Below are positions 22,701-35,876 of a stretch of 64,000 bases of DNA, one piece after another. The stretch spans positions 193,939,373-194,003,372 of the forward strand of contig NC_081553.1 of the NCBI RefSeq assembly GCF_963082655.1, in the 5' to 3' direction. The DNA comes from Stomoxys calcitrans. Its lineage: Eukaryota; Arthropoda; Insecta; Diptera; Muscidae. A program made the translations under genes and the position numbers. The notes beneath the pieces are model-generated. The model saw nothing but the letters and a program-made list of their open reading frames with translations. It was not told where the DNA came from and ran no database searches. How positions within the stretch are numbered: the first letter of the stretch is position 1; the number at the start of each line of letters is the position of its first letter.

Positions 22701-25700
22701 CTTATAGTACCCGATGTCTGGAAGATACGGAGAGTGATTACCCCATTGAAGCCTAGAAAGAACCCGAGTTTGAGGCAGTCGTACATACCGATCTCCCTTT
22801 TCTCACCAGTAGCCAAGACAGTTTAGGAGAATTTCCATTCGCCGACCATCAGCATGGATTTCGAAGGCTGCATAGCACAACAACTGCTTTGCACGACATA
22901 ATCTCACACGTTTGCCGTGGCTTCAATCACCCCAGGCCATGTGATAGGATGGTCTTCGTGGCACTGAACTTATCGAAAGCATTCGACACGCCAAACTATT
23001 TGGGGACATCGCCATCCATTTCACCCCAAGACGGCATAAAGACGGTATCATATGCGAATGTTTGTACGATCATGGCATTAGCCCCCATCGACCCATTGAA
23101 GACATCTGCGATAAGTTGAACGTCTACCTTCATGAACTTGCCTCCTATTTCGCTGCTTGAGATCTGAAGATATCTGTCCCAAATCTTCAGCCACATTGTT
23201 CACTACAAATACGCGTAAGGTGAATATTGAGCTGAAAGTGATGATCGATGGAGAAATGATTCCGACCATCAAGCGTCCCAAATTATTTGGCGTCACATTT
23301 GACAGCTCCGACACATTCTCGCCACATGCAATTTGCGATAAGGTCAGGAGTAAAAATAAGATCCTCAAGTCACTTGCCGGCAGCACTTGGGATATTGACA
23401 AAGAAATCTTGTTGACCACGTACAAAGCTGTTGGCCGGTCTGTGGTAGTTATACAGCGCCAGTGTGGTCTCGTCAGCTCTGTGATACGCAGTGGAATAAT
23501 TTTCATATTTGTCAGAATGCCACCCTTCGAAGGGCTGTTTCCTCAGTTCTCCTGTGGATCACCTCTATCAGGAGACAAAGATCCGACCCGTGCGACGACA
23601 TAACTACATGCTGTCTAAGCAATACAAGAGAGAACCTCTAGATCAAGCGGCATATCAAGCAGGTCTAGACAACATTCATGCAGACACGGTAGCAAGTGCG
23701 GTAAATAGCTACCGGGTGAATGTAGTGCTTGGAACACGTCCGCCTCCCATTGCACCTGAAGAAATTTACCGCCCACAGCAAACCAGAGTGGTTCTGGCTC
23801 CGTTACGATCCGGTAGATGCAGCCGCCTCAATTCCTAGAGAGCAATGATTGATGCCAAATGTAGGACCCAATTGTGAACAGGGACCAAATCATCACACGT
23901 CACCTGTTTAACTGCCCGACCCACTCGAGTCAGACCTAGATCCCTGTGGACGCACGCCATCTTAGTCGCAGACTTCCTGTATCTGTATACTCAACAGAAT
24001 TAAGCAAACGAAATATATAACACAACAAATTGTTTCAATAACAACAACAACATTATTCCCTACTACTGACTTGTGTCCAGGGAGAAACTCTAAACGCTAG
24101 GAGCAGTGTTCGTCTATTCAGCCAATGCAGGCCTTTATAGAACTTCTGAGTGATGAGAGAACTAAAGTAAACTATCCAGTAACAAAAGAGAATCGCCAGT
24201 TTAGCGACACGGAATAAGATCTATACCAGTAACAATGCTGCTCCAGGAACAGATCGACAGATTGTGCCTTACATCTAATGTATGGGTGACAAAGATACTT
24301 CCGCGAAGACTTTATTTTTTTTTTTTCTTAGCACTATCTGGGCTAAACGAACCAGTGAGAAACTCACCGTTGAGAGCCTCGTCCAGTCCACAATAAAACA
24401 TCAGAAATACGGGTGAACTAAGTGTTTTATCCTATATCTTGTGACACAAAAGATGATTGAGCGTCCCAAAATCTTCCTCGCTCTATGCCCAGTGGGTCGT
24501 CAACAACTTTGAATGGTCCATTATAACCATCCGACTTGCCACAAAAAATTGGTACCACTGAGTCATATGCAACCTTTATTATGGTAATTAGGCATACCCA
24601 ATTTTTTCATTTGGCCTAATTTTATTTCGGAGAATTGACTCCAAATATAGAGAGGGTATGAATGTATGTGTGTTCATGATAACGAAAATAGAAGAAAAAT
24701 TGTTTGTGTCGATTGATTGACTGACTTTCTGATAGTTGCAATTAAAACAAGCAACCAAAAACAAAGCAATATTTTTTTTTTTGCAAATATGCGTCGATTT
24801 AGCATAAATTTTTCCATTTAATACAACATTCATGTGAGTGATGCCGTATAACGTCACGGCGTGACGTAATGCATGAAAACTTCGTTAAAAGCGGATGTTG
24901 GCTGGCTGGCGATATGTTGATGTTGTTGTTGTTTTATGATCAAATGACGCAATTATCACATCTAATTTGTTATATTTGATAATTTATTATACTCCACTAG
25001 CTGCCGCAAGAAGCACAGGGTCAATTGCTGCAGCAAATTCTATTAGCCGTCCAACAAGATGTAACACCAAATTTACGCCGGAAAATTTGTGAAGTTGTTG
25101 CGGAGGCGGCGCGCAATCTAATCGACGATGATGGCAACAACCAATGGCCAGATTTCTTGCAATTTCTCTTCCAATGTGCAAATTCACCATCGGCTCAACT
25201 GCAAGAGTCTGCATTGAGAATTTTTGCCAGTGTTCCATCGATTTTTGGCAATGAAGAAGCCCAATATATGGATTTGATTAAGAATATGCTAACCAAGAGC
25301 ATGGAACCAGGCGCCGATGTGGAGGTGCGTTTCCAAGCAGTGCGCGCCGTTGGGGCTTTTATCTTGCGCCACGACAAGGAAAAGGAAGCTGTTATTTACA
25401 AACAGTTTGCTGATTTGTTGCCACGCATGATCATGATTACCGCCGAAAGTATTGAAGCACAAGATGATCAATCATTGCTCAAGCTTTTGATTGATATGAC
25501 CGAGACATGCCCGAAGTTTTTGCGTCCTCAATTGGAAATAATTTTCGAGATATGCATGAAGGTAATGAATGGGAGAGAAGGAAATGCATTACAAAGTAGA
25601 GCTAACAAACTAAAAAAAAATTATTTTTCATTTGTTGTCTTGTATAGGTTTTCAGCGCTCAAGATGTAGAGGATAGCTGGCGCCATTTGGTTCTTGAGGT

Positions 25701-28317
25701 TATGGTATCGTTGTCGGAAAATGCCCCTGCAATGGTTAGGAAACGTGCTGAGAAGTATGTAATTGCTCTGATTCCCTTGGTACTTCAAATGATGACTGAC
25801 ATGGATGATGATGAAGATTGGGCCACTTCGGATTCCGTAAACGAAGATGATAACAGTGATAACAATGTCATTGCCGAGTCTTCATTGGATCGGTTGGCTT
25901 GCGGACTGGGTGGTAAAGCTGTTTTGCCACATGTCATGAATGCATTGCCTGCTATGTTGAGCCACAGCGATTGGAAACAAAGGTATGCCGCTCTCATGGC
26001 TATTTCCGCCATTGGCGAAGGTTGCCACAAACAAATGGAAGCTATGTTGGAGCAGGTTATGGAAGGAGTTTTAAACTTTTTGCGTGATCCTCATCCACGC
26101 GTACGTTATGCTGCTTGTAATGCCATTGGCCAAATGTCTACCGATTTTGCTCCCAACTTTGAGAAGAAATTCCACGAGAAAGTAGTACCAGGTCTTTTGT
26201 CGTTGTTAGACGATGTGCAGAACCCACGCGTGCAGGCTCATGCTGGTGCTGCGCTTGTCAATTTCTCGGAAGATTGCCCCAAACATATTTTGACTCGCTA
26301 CTTGGATGGCATCATGGGCAAACTTGAAGCTGTTTTGAATTCAAAATTCTCGGAATTGGTAGAGAAGGGAAACAAATTGGTATTGGAACAAATTGTAACA
26401 ACCATTGCTTCGGTAGCCGACACCTGTGAAAAAGAATTCGTTACTTACTATGACCGTTTGATGCCTTGCCTTAAGTTTATTATTCAAAATGCCACTTTAG
26501 AGGATTTGCGTATGTTGCGTGGCAAGACCATTGAATGCGTCAGTCTCATTGGTTTGGCTGTGGGTCGGGAGAAATTCATAACTGATGCCGGTGAAGTTAT
26601 GGATATGCTGCTGAAGACTCACTCTGAGGGCGATTTGTCAGACGATGATCCTCAAACTTCTTATTTGATCACCGCTTGGGCCCGCATGTGCAAGATTTTG
26701 GGCAAACAATTCGAACAATATTTACCTTTGGTAATGGGCCCGGTTATGCGCACAGCAGCCATGAAGCCCGAGGTGGCTCTCTTGGATAATGATGAAGTGG
26801 AGGACATTGAGGGTGATGTTGATTGGTCCTTCATCAATTTGGGCGAACAACAAAACTTTGCTATACGCACTGCCGGTATGGAAGACAAGGCTTCGGCCTG
26901 TGAAATGTTGGTCTGTTATGCTCGTGAGCTGAAGGAAGGCTTTGCAGACTATGCAGAAGAAGTGGTACGTCTAATGGTGCCAATGTTGAAATTCTATTTC
27001 CACGATGGCGTGCGCTCAGCCGCAGCTGAATCGTTGCCCTGTCTATTGGACTGTGCTAAGATCAAGGGGCCCCAATACTTGGAAGGCATGTGGCTTTATA
27101 TCTGCCCGGAATTGTTGAAGGTCATCGGCACTGAACCCGAAGCCGATGTACAGGCTGAACTTTTGAATTCATTAGCCAAATGCATCGAGACCTTGGGTCC
27201 TAACTGCCTAAACGACGATGCAATGAAACAGGTGCTAGAGATAATTACCAAGTACATGGATGAACATTTTGAGCGCGCAGACAAACGCTTACAGGCACGC
27301 AATGAGGAGGACTACGATGATGGGGTCGAAGAGGAATTGGCTGAACAAGATGATACTGACACATACATATTGTCCAAAGTGGTTGATATCTTACATGCTC
27401 TATTCCTAACAAACAAAGTACAGTTTTTGCCGTATTTTGATCAAATCGCTCAGAACTTTGTAAAACTTTTGGATCCAGCACGCTCTTGGTCTGATAGACA
27501 ATGGGCTCTCTGTGCATTTGATGATGTCATAGGTAAGGGTATAAAAATTGTTAAACGCTCTAGCTGATTATTTAAAAATTTTTCGATATTTAATTTTTTT
27601 TTTAGAATTTTGCGGTCCAGCTTGTGCTGCATATCAACAATTCTTCACACCTGCCCTTCTGCAATATGTCACCGATAAATCACCAGAAGTGCGCCAAGCA
27701 GCTACATACGGCTGTGGAGTCTTGGGTCAATTTGGTGGTGAACAATTTGCCGTAACCTGTGCACAAATCATTCCTTTATTAATGCAAGTTGTCAACGATC
27801 CTAAAAGTCGCGAACCCGAAAATATGAATCCCACGGAAAATGCCATCTCTGCTGTTACAAAAATACTGAAATACAACAAATCTGCTTTACAAAATGTTGA
27901 TGAAATCATAAACGTCTGGTATGTATGCAGTGAATTGGAGCTTTGGTAGGAATAGGCAAGAAATTATTTGTTTTTTCACTCGTATATAGGTTCGCCTGGT
28001 TGCCAGTTACAGAAGACACAGATGAGGCAACACATATTTATGGCTATTTGTGCGATTTAATACAAGCCAATCATCCCATCATTTTGGGAGCCAACAACTG
28101 CAATCTACCACGCATTGTCTTAATTATAGCTCAAGCATTTTTAAATAAAGTGGTGGCATCCGTCAGCGATGTGGGTTCACGAATGTTGGGCATTGTTAAA
28201 CAGGTTGAATCTAATCCCGAAGTGTTCCAGGCATGTGCTAGCCAGCTCACACCAGAAATGCAGCATGCTCTTCAAGAAGCCTTTCGGGAATTGGCTCTTG
28301 CAACGGCGCAGGGCTAA
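19795..28317 (+). CDS. Karybeta3: Karyopherin beta-3 / importin-5 (nuclear import receptor)
   Basis: A HEAT-repeat import receptor that carries ribosomal proteins, histones and other cargo through nuclear pores and releases them on Ran-GTP. I join six exons: 19795-19869, 20949-21098, 25001-25561, 25648-27532, 27606-27918 and 27990-28317. All introns are GT-AG and all phases agree, giving 1103 residues, the family's usual size. It starts MAADHFNQLL and contains the importin-5 text QQAEDAYNN, GNNQWPDFLQFLFQCA and LDDVQNPRVQAHAGAALVNF. The acidic loop DMDDDEDW (about residues 313-335) and a second acidic run EEDYDDGVEEELAEQDD are family features. The C-terminus VESNPEVFQACASQLTPE is also typical. 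Intron 2 is 3.9 kb and carries a dead jockey copy; the other introns are 71-1079 bases. Confidence in identity is very high. Confidence 0.97.
21862..21920 (+). repeat. Short conserved repeat with ACCGGTTGTACGTACCGG-type core
   Basis: Contains GCCGGTTATACGTACCGG, ATTGATCCGATAGAGTCC and TTCATCGTCAAGG. The same module occurs at 17224-17280 (minus), 18811-18845 (minus), 50738-50815 and 62533-62590. Part of a CAA-tailed short interspersed element. Confidence 0.65.
22120..24050 (+). pseudogene. Jockey-like non-LTR retrotransposon, decayed copy in karyopherin intron 2
   Basis: Collinear jockey ORF2 pieces on the + strand: RCARLFNRQFIGHPE, LKNLDSPGVDYLTTVPN, FRRLHSTTTALHDIISHV, ALNLSKAFDTPN, then a gap, SYANVCTIMA (the catalytic YADD has decayed to YANV), the thumb RPKLFGVTFDSSDTFSPH, YKREPLDQAAYQAGLDN and the closing RPPPIAPEEIYRPQQTRVVL. 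It ends with the zinc region and a CAATAACAACAACAAC tail near 24035. An internal deletion removes the palm between the KAFDT and SYAN blocks; several stops and frameshifts follow. It lies in the same direction as the host gene. Confidence 0.85.
24050..25000. other. Remainder of karyopherin intron 2
   Basis: AT-rich intronic DNA without identified repeats. It ends in ACTCCACTAG, the acceptor for exon 3. Confidence 0.5.
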
Positions 28318-29837
28318 GAATCAAATAGCGATATAAAGCGAAACTAACAACATATTTCTTCCCCTCCACTAAAAACAAAAACAAAAAAAGAGAAACGGCA
28401 AGGCAAATAAAAAAATCAACAATGAACACACCTATACACACACATATATATATTATTATATAAAGAAATTTGCTTTCTTTCAAAATTGCATTAATATATA
28501 AAATATATAGACAAACAACAAACGATAATATTATATACACAGTATATAGAATATACTTACCCATACATAGATATATATACACACACACGAATATATATTG
28601 AAACGGAAAAATAAAATAAAAAAAAACCTTCTCCTTCTGCTCGTCCCTAAAATAATTTGGATTCACCTTTACACCCATACGAATTCACACACCTACACAC
28701 ACACAGATTAACAATTCAAATTAAATATCACTACTCACCACTCTCAACAAACAAAAAGCGATAACTAACAATCGCCTTTAATTTTTTGTTGGCCGACATT
28801 TTTAATTTTCTTTGATTAATTGCCAAGTTTTAAATTTGTATGACTGTTTGTTTTTTCCCACTCGAGTCTTCGAATTAATTTTACTACTTGATTAACATTT
28901 ATTCCATTTTTTTAAGAGAAAATTATCTCTTTTTTTCTCTTTCGTATGTGAGTGCATAATTTATTTAGATTCCTTAATTTCATATTTTATTACTTTAATT
29001 ACTGTTGCATTATATATTTAACATATCGTCCATGTATTTTTTTTATTGATATGTTTTTTATCTCTGAAATACTACTTTTTTATTCACTTTCAAATCAGCA
29101 GAATCGCCACGAAAAGAAGAAATTCAACAAACGAAAAATATATTTATAGAAACAAGGAAAAACACTATTGTATGTTTGACTTTAATTATTTTTTAATTGT
29201 TTACAAGTCTTTTTAAATGAGTTAAAGAGAAAAAAAATACTACAAGTAACTGGAAATTATATATATAAAAAAACAAAATTCTATTAAATAAAAATAATGA
29301 AAAATATTGATTTGGATTTTAATTCCCAGAGAAATTTTGTAGGAAATAGTGCACTCTAATGACCGACGGTCTTATGGGTCCATTATGGATGGCAACCTTA
29401 GTTCAAATGCATTGTCAGTTGAAAAATTTGCATTACGGATGGCAACTCTCAGCTGAAGTTGCCAATATCAGTTGCTAAAAATGGGATTTTTCGGCAACCA
29501 CTTTTTTTGTGGTGGCTATGTTGTTTTTGTTAGAAAATAAGCAATGAAATTAAAAGGAAATTAATTTTTTTTGTGTTCAAATCGTTCATTTGTTTTTTTG
29601 TTAACTGCACATGTGTTGGTGTTTGTAGGCTTTACCATGGTTAAAATCGACACAAATCAATCAGCCCTACTCTGAATAACAATTCCCTGGGAGTTTCTTC
29701 CCTACTCCCTTTTCCCTTATTCTAGACAAACTTTGAAAAAGGAAAATATTATGAATTTTTATTTTATAAAAAAATGGTAATGGTAGTGAAAATCGGGCGA
29801 TATATATAAAAAAGTGATATATAGATATATAAGGATA
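28318..29837. other. Karyopherin 3' UTR and downstream DNA
   Basis: AT-rich, with TA/CA microsatellite stretches at 28435-28600 and several AATAAA-like words (for example around 28610-28620), so the poly(A) site cannot be fixed. A repeated ATTA.GGATGGCAAC word pair lies at 29382-29455. No open frame of interest. Confidence 0.5.
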
Positions 29838-29968
29838 AGAGACCCCCTTTTAGTAGTCGGATCGGGGTCCCTTATCATTTGGCTTAAAGTAGAATCGGGC
29901 GGCACTCAATGATATGCAAGAATTCTTCTGTTTGTTCCTTAATGGACTATTCATGGACAATTTTTCAA
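29838..29968 (+). mobile_element. tRNA-derived SINE (family S2), 3' fragment
   Basis: Has GTAGTCGGATCGGGGTCCC, TTATCATTTGGCTTAAAG, ACTCAATGATATGCAAG and CTGTTTGTTCCTTAATGGA, which align with the 3' half of the fuller S2 copies. Confidence 0.6.
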
Positions 29969-30254
29969 AAATACTTGGGGCCGCATTTGGCAGAGTTTAC
30001 TCCACAGGAGTAGGAATAATTCCATAAGTCGCTTTTCAGCAGCACTATGTCCAGCAGCCGTCTCAACCAGCCTGAAATGTCGATTAGATCTTCAAGTTCT
30101 ACCTCCATAAAAGTAGGATTTTAGATAAAGCGGCATATTATACAGACCACTACAGCATTTATGACGACGAAGGAGAAGCAAACCTCTATACTACATTTTA
30201 AAGTATTCCGCCCAAGATTAAGTATTCCGGTAGATTCAGCCACCTTAACTTATT

Positions 30255-30522
30255 TTGACAAGTGAAAACGCTAACATGTAAGCACCACACCAGCTGGAAC
30301 ATTGAGGAATGCTCCATCCGAAGTAGCTGTAACTGCAGTCGCGGACAATCAACGGTATCGAGTGGAGAGTCTCAGTGAGAGGTCGGGTGGCACTGGCTAA
30401 TCGAGCCTTAAAATAACCAATGGCCAAACTGTTCCCGCGACCGGAAGGAGTTTGTTCACCTACAAGAGCTTATCGTGAATCGCCGCATCCACATGAAAAT
30501 TTGGCTTCAACAACAACAACAC
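30255..30522 (+). mobile_element. CAA-tailed SINE-like element, + orientation
   Basis: Order of blocks: GCACCACACCAGCTGGAAC, AATGCTCCATCCGAAGTAGC, CGCGGACAATCAACGG, GTCTCAGTGAGAGGTCGG, AAATAACCAATGGCC, CATGAAAATTTGGCTTC and an ACAACAACAAC tail. Confidence 0.75.
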
Positions 30523-30848
30523 GACACAATCAATCTAGCATCTAATTGTTGGATGAAGGCGGAAAGTTGTTATCACAACACAGAAATGTGGTGGGAACTT
30601 AATGTCAACATTTGTGAACTTAATATGTCAACATTTGTAAACAGGGCGAAGAAAATTCAATTCGCCGTGACATTTAAAATTTTCGACAAATTTGCATCGA
30701 CCTATCAGATCAAGAAGAAAGAAGCAAGGCGTATTACGCCTTGGAAAGAAGTTTATAAATTTCTGGGTGTCATAAAAACACACATTTAAAAACGTTCAAA
30801 ATACCAATTAGCTCCAGAGGCTTTACTTACAAAACTGGCAGAAACATT

Positions 30849-31182
30849 GAGGCCCGATCTGTGTGGTGTTCATTGCTGTCACGAGAAGCTGACCCGCGAG
30901 CTACCGGGCTCGGAATGCTCCATACAGAGTAGCTGCAACGGCAGTCGTGGACAATCAGCGGCATCGAGCGGAGAGTGAGAGGCCAGGCGGCACCGACACT
31001 TGCATAAATACTGAATGCCTATGATTATCGATATGACAAGGCAGGTTATTGGCGCCTTTAAATAACCAAAGGCCAACCTGTTCCCGTGGCGATCGGACCT
31101 TTGGACCGGAACGAGCTTGCTCACCTACAGGAGCCTGACAAGGATCGCCACCTCCACATGAAAATGTGGCTGCAACAACACA
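30849..31182 (+). mobile_element. CAA-tailed SINE-like element, + orientation
   Basis: Begins in GAGGCCCGATCTGTGTGG and runs through GAGAAGCTGACCCGCGAGC, AATGCTCCATACAGAGTAGC, AATAACCAAAGGCCAACC, GGATCGCCACCTCCACATG to the GGCTGCAACAACA tail. It lies 330 bases from the preceding copy in the same direction. Confidence 0.8.
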
Positions 31183-31285
31183 TAAAACCATCAAAATGCC
31201 AGGTTTAAATAGTTTTCATAATGTTATTGTAGTCGTAGTCGTACCAAGTGAATGCTAACAAATGGACCAAATAGGAAGATTGTGA

Positions 31286-31720
31286 TTAGAGCTCAATCAC
31301 CACAAGGAGGGAGGGGTTGTGTACCCCTTTTGGCTCTTGGATATCTGTCAGATTTTCAGGTCATTTGAAAATGACAGTTAAAGTTTGTTGGCTACGAGGA
31401 TGTGGCCGTTCAGAGTGCATATAGTATGCTGCCAAAATACTAGGTAACTTGGTATGTTCAGGGGACCCCTGCTAGTTGTGATGGGGCTGCCGCTCTCACT
31501 ACTGAATGTCCTAAAAAACCATTGCAATGTTAGGACTTTGACCTAGCGCTGTTCTCATGGCGGACTTAGGCTTGATTTGTCGGGATGAGGAGGAGGAGTC
31601 ATAGACGCTTGAACACCTATTATGAGACTGCCCTGAAATTGCGAAAGTAGCTATAGGATTATGGCTACACAAAATCTATTTTCCTATTTAAATTATCTTG
31701 ATGCAAAAGTCCTTTCGCCA
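31286..31720 (+). pseudogene. I/R1-type retrotransposon remnant
   Basis: Shows KIVIRAQSPQGG at the left edge, equivalent to the VI(K/R)GTPQGG turn of R1-type reverse transcriptases. After heavy internal loss comes a LICRDEEEES..LEHL..DCPEIAKVA zinc tail. No intact frame. Confidence 0.55.
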
Positions 31721-32261
31721 TTCTTGACTACTATAATTTAAAATTGCATATTGGAGGGAGCTTCTACAGACCACCTGGCCGTTTTGTAATGCATGCTTGC
31801 TCTTAATATTTTTCATTTAAATGTGCAAACACAATTTATAAATTATATATTTTCAAGTTTATCCGAAAATGAATTGACCAAATTCTCTCAGCTGGGTTGA
31901 TGCGGCCACCTGATAAAAACGCCTTGCCAAGGGTCATAAGTCGATATGTTGCATTTGTATCGTATTTATTTAAATTTTAGTTAGGCACATATTTTCTATG
32001 GAAAACAATTTTGAAATAATTTTTTCCTATCAAAAAACTTTCAAATGCTTTGAAATTTTATGTGAAAATAGGGAAAAATTAAAAACAAAAAACATTTTCA
32101 CTCTTTAGCGCAGTTTTACGCAGTGCTCATATAATTATTTGTCTGGTGTATGCTTCTAATTGCTCTAGATCGGTTGCAATTCAAAATGAACTAATTCGGT
32201 CCATATTTAAGTTTAGCTCCCATGTCAATAGATCCTCCAATTTGATTTCCTGAACTTTAAG

Positions 32262-32640
32262 CATTGTTGTTTTTTCAGCCACATTTTCGTATGTGGATGT
32301 AGCGATCCGCGTCAATTAATCTACGCGGGAACGTTAGGGCTTTTGGTTATTTAAAGGCGCCAATTACTCGCCTTCTCATATCGAGTGTCATAGGAGCTCG
32401 TTATTTAAGCAAGAACCTGTGCCGCCCGACCTCTCACAAAGACTCGACACTCGATATCGCTGATTGTCCGCGGCTGCAGTTGAACCTACTCCGTATACGA
32501 AGCATCACACTTACCGCAACCTGTAGACACGAACGGTAGCTCCTAGCTGAGTCTCTCGTGATGACAATAAACACAACACAAATCGGAACTCAGTGTTCCA
32601 ATCCGTCTGGTGCTAATACAGTCCCGTGCCGGGAATTTAA
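32262..32640 (-). mobile_element. CAA-tailed SINE-like element, minus orientation
   Basis: Left edge TTGTTGTTTTTTCAGCCACA, then TTGGTTATTTAAAGGCGCC, GTTATTTAAGCAAGAACC, ATATCGCTGATTGTCCGCG, GACAATAAACACAACACA and CCGTGCCGGGA at the right end. The 5' end abuts the tail of a second copy. Confidence 0.75.
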
Positions 32641-32649
32641 CTTTCATGG

Positions 32650-33040
32650 TATGTTGTTGTTGTAAGCACATATTCGCCTTTATAGTTGGCAATCCTCGTC
32701 AAGCTGCATTGGTGAGCAAGTTCGTTCTGGTTCGTAAGACCGAAAGCCGTAGGAACGTTATTGACGTCATAGTTTATTTATAGACGCCAATAACTCGCCT
32801 TGCCATATCGAGTATAAGAAAGAGCATCAGCCTTCATCCCGGCCTATTATTAAGACTCTCCACGCAATACCGTTCATTGTCCACAGCTGCAATTGCGGCT
32901 AATCTGTATACCTACGGAGCATTCTGTGAAAGCGGTAGCTATCAGCTGAGCTTTTCATAAGACCGCTTAACTCTATACAAATCTGAGCTCAAAGTTTCAA
33001 CCTGATTGATGCTCATAGTTATCCCATGCATGCCTTTTAT
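32650..33040 (-). mobile_element. CAA-tailed SINE-like element, minus orientation, diverged
   Basis: Starts at the GTTGTTGTTGTAAGCACA tail and follows the same block order as its neighbour at 32262-32640, though more diverged. The two lie head to tail. Confidence 0.65.
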
Positions 33041-33429
33041 AGCACGGATATATACCTGTTATAGCTTCCATTACAACTTCCTAATTTGACTTGTGCCCGT
33101 ATAGAGCTCATGTATACCATTCCAAAGCGATTCTACAATTTTAAAATTTGTTATGCAAAATTAAAAAGTACTCTTTCGGCCCAAAAATTACCTTTTTAGT
33201 ATTACTAAAAATTGGTGTGTGTCCTGAGAGTTGTACGCGTGCTTTATTGCCAAGAGGAGAGAGTACATAGAGGGTGCAAAAGTTTGGTAATTGAGAGCCT
33301 GCAAATATATGTTGAAGGCTTTTTCCCAGCTCACAAAAGATGTATAGCAAAGGTTGTTCTTTCTGTTGGTGACTATAGGTGACTTCCTTCATGGCAAACA
33401 AATAACGGTGACTTCAAGCGTAATTTGTT

Positions 33430-33910
33430 TGCCAGTTTCTGCTAAATACCCAGATTCAGGGTGCCTGCAACATGGGATGTGCGTTTAAAGCGACCTGGAA
33501 GTGAGGCGAATAAGATTTGCTGGACATATAAACAGATGACGTGTGGTCCCTGGTCACGAGCGGTTCACACATCCAGCACGTTGGCATCATCATGGCTCTG
33601 TAGAATTTCGGGCGATTTAATGCGTCGAAACATAGTTGAGCCTGAACTACTCTGATTTGCCGATGAAGATGAACCTCTTCGGGTGCTATGGGTGGCAGTT
33701 GGTCTCAAAGAATGGCCTTTACTCGGTAGCTATTTACTGCTTCCTTTACTGTAACCTCGCGTATGCATTTTAGACCCGCTTGACACGCTGACTGGTCTAA
33801 AGCTCCTTTTTGTTGCCTGATGTCTCTATGCGATAAGCCCTCTAGATATTGCTTAGACCACATACATATAAGGATAAAGGTAGTCAACAAGAGAACTGAC
33901 AATGAAGTCT
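33430..33910 (-). pseudogene. Jockey-like retrotransposon 3' end
   Basis: Minus-strand peptides WSKQYLEGLSHRDIRQQ, ALDQSACQAGLKCI and AVNSYRVKAIL are followed by a Cys-rich tail region, as at the C-terminus of the copy at 22.1-24.0 kb. Frameshifts break it near 33700. Confidence 0.65.
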
Positions 33911-34319
33911 GTAGAGCATCATTCTGGCATCATATGGAATTTTTTACAAAACCACAAACTGTACCCCGCACCACTGATGTGGTTGTTATAAAATTATAGT
34001 TCGATTCAGAAATTCCTACTGATTCGGCTTAGCCATGTCCGTCTGTCCGCATGTTCCTGCTGTGCATTTGTCACCCGATCATCATCAAACGCTATCAATT
34101 TTGGTGGAAATCAGTTCAGATTTAGATATAGCTCCCATATATATAATTCGCCCGATTTATACTTAAAAGGACGTAGTTAAAAAAAATCATGAAATTTTGT
34201 ATATATCAGAAATAAGTAAACGGATATCCTCGGAACACACGTCGTTAAAGTAACGATAGAACAGTACAACGCATCCCACTTATAGACGATGTTAAAAAGA
34301 AGAAAAAGAGTTGAATATA

Positions 34320-34556
34320 TTGGGTTGCCCAAAAAGTAATTGCGGATTTTTTAAAAGAAAGTAAATGCGTTTTTAATAAAACTTAGAATGAACTTTAATC
34401 AAATATACTTTTTTTTACACTTTTTTCTAAAGCAAGCTAAAAGTAACAGCTGATAACTGACAGAAGAAAGAATTCAATTACAGAGTCACAAGCTGTGAAA
34501 AAATTTTTCAACGCCGACTATATGAAAAATCCGCAATTACTTTTTGGGCAACCCAA
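34320..34556. mobile_element. Mariner-like MITE, copy 3 (237 bases, TA target)
   Basis: Starts TTGGGTTGCCCAAAAAGTAA and ends with the inverse, flanked by TA at 34318-34319 and 34557-34558. Very close to the other two copies. Confidence 0.92.
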
Positions 34557-35836
34557 TAGTATTGTTTCGAATCAACACCACCGCTATCCACTGAACGCGG
34601 TGAAGTAGCTCCAAGGATGACTTTGGAGGCAAATATGAGAGCTATACTCCATCCTCGGCCTGATGTTGGTAGTTTAGATATTAAGAAGATCAGAAGAAGT
34701 GAATTAATTTTTGCACCACTTAAGAAAGACCAAACACGTGAATGCTTCTCTTCGAATACATGTTTTGACCAACGAACATCACACTGCCTCTTGTTCACAA
34801 TTTCTTGTGAAATCAATGAATGAATGAATATGTATAGCACAGACTACTATCATTCGCATATAAGTAGGCTGGTTTCAAGGTCTGACCCTATAGATAGCCA
34901 ATGAAAATAAAAAAAAAGAATAAAGGACTGAGCGTTGTGGCACAGCTGCGGCTAATTTGTACCCATCTGATTTATCAAAATTACTCTTTCCATCATTTTT
35001 GTAGCAGTATTTATGTTTCCGTCTAGAAAACAAAATTTCCAATTAAAATGCTGGAGCTAAAATCGTAGCGTGCTCCTTCCTATACCAAAATCAAACGCTC
35101 CGAGGCTGGGGAAGTGGCGACTTTTTCAAAGAGAAGAAAAGATCAAAAATGTTATTTTGGTGCCCTTAGACACATGAAATTTGTGTCGATTCGTTCATCC
35201 ATTCCTTACTTGAAAACCAAGCTAAAAGTGCCTGACGACTTAAAAAAAAAAAATTTACGTAAATTTTAATTTTATTACATTTTTCCTGACTCCAAAAAAA
35301 AAGATTGCAATTTAAAGTGTTGCGCAAATTTAATTTTACAATTGAAACTTTATTATAATGTTGATTTGTTTCTGGTAAATAGTATTAGTAATGATTTCTA
35401 AATGTTTCTTTTGTTTTAAACAATTAAGCAAAAGAAATTATGAGAATTATGGGGTGAACGAACTTAATTTATAATTTAAAAAGAAAGCATTTATAAATGT
35501 GGCAATAGAATACAATTCGTGGTGTGAGATTACTGAGGGGCATGGAGTATCTGTTTGCATCAGAAATAAACGGGAGTATAAATTAGAGCAGACATTGAGG
35601 AAATTTACAACACGTTTGATCGTACTGTAATACCAAAAAAAAAAAGACTAAAAAGATAAATAATACTAAAACTTTATAAAATTATTGAAGTGAGGGTGTG
35701 AGGGAAATGGATGAAATGAAATGGTTATGGAAGGTGATGTAGTACATATGGAATACATATATACTTATACATAGTTTTGTTCAAGGGGCCTTAATACAAA
35801 TCGTTTTAATTTTGCGTAGATGTTTGTTATGAATGC
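34557..35836. other. Non-coding DNA downstream of the zinc-finger gene
   Basis: A 110-codon minus frame at 34508-34840 overlaps the MITE end and shows no family. The rest is AT-rich with homopolymer A runs. Nothing supported. Confidence 0.5.
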
Positions 35837-35851
35837 TTTATTTGCTTTATT
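35837..35851 (-). terminator. Poly(A) signals of the zinc-finger gene
   Basis: Two AATAAA hexamers read on the minus strand (35846-35851 and 35837-35842) lie 26-40 bases past the stop codon. Confidence 0.6.
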
Positions 35852-35876
35852 TTATGTGCCTGGCTGCTTGGCCACT

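Noticed and set aside
28247..28678. 143-codon minus frame over the karyopherin 3' end
   Set aside because: It overlaps the coding end and an AT/CA microsatellite-rich 3' UTR; its Tyr/Ile/Val-rich peptide is a microsatellite translation.
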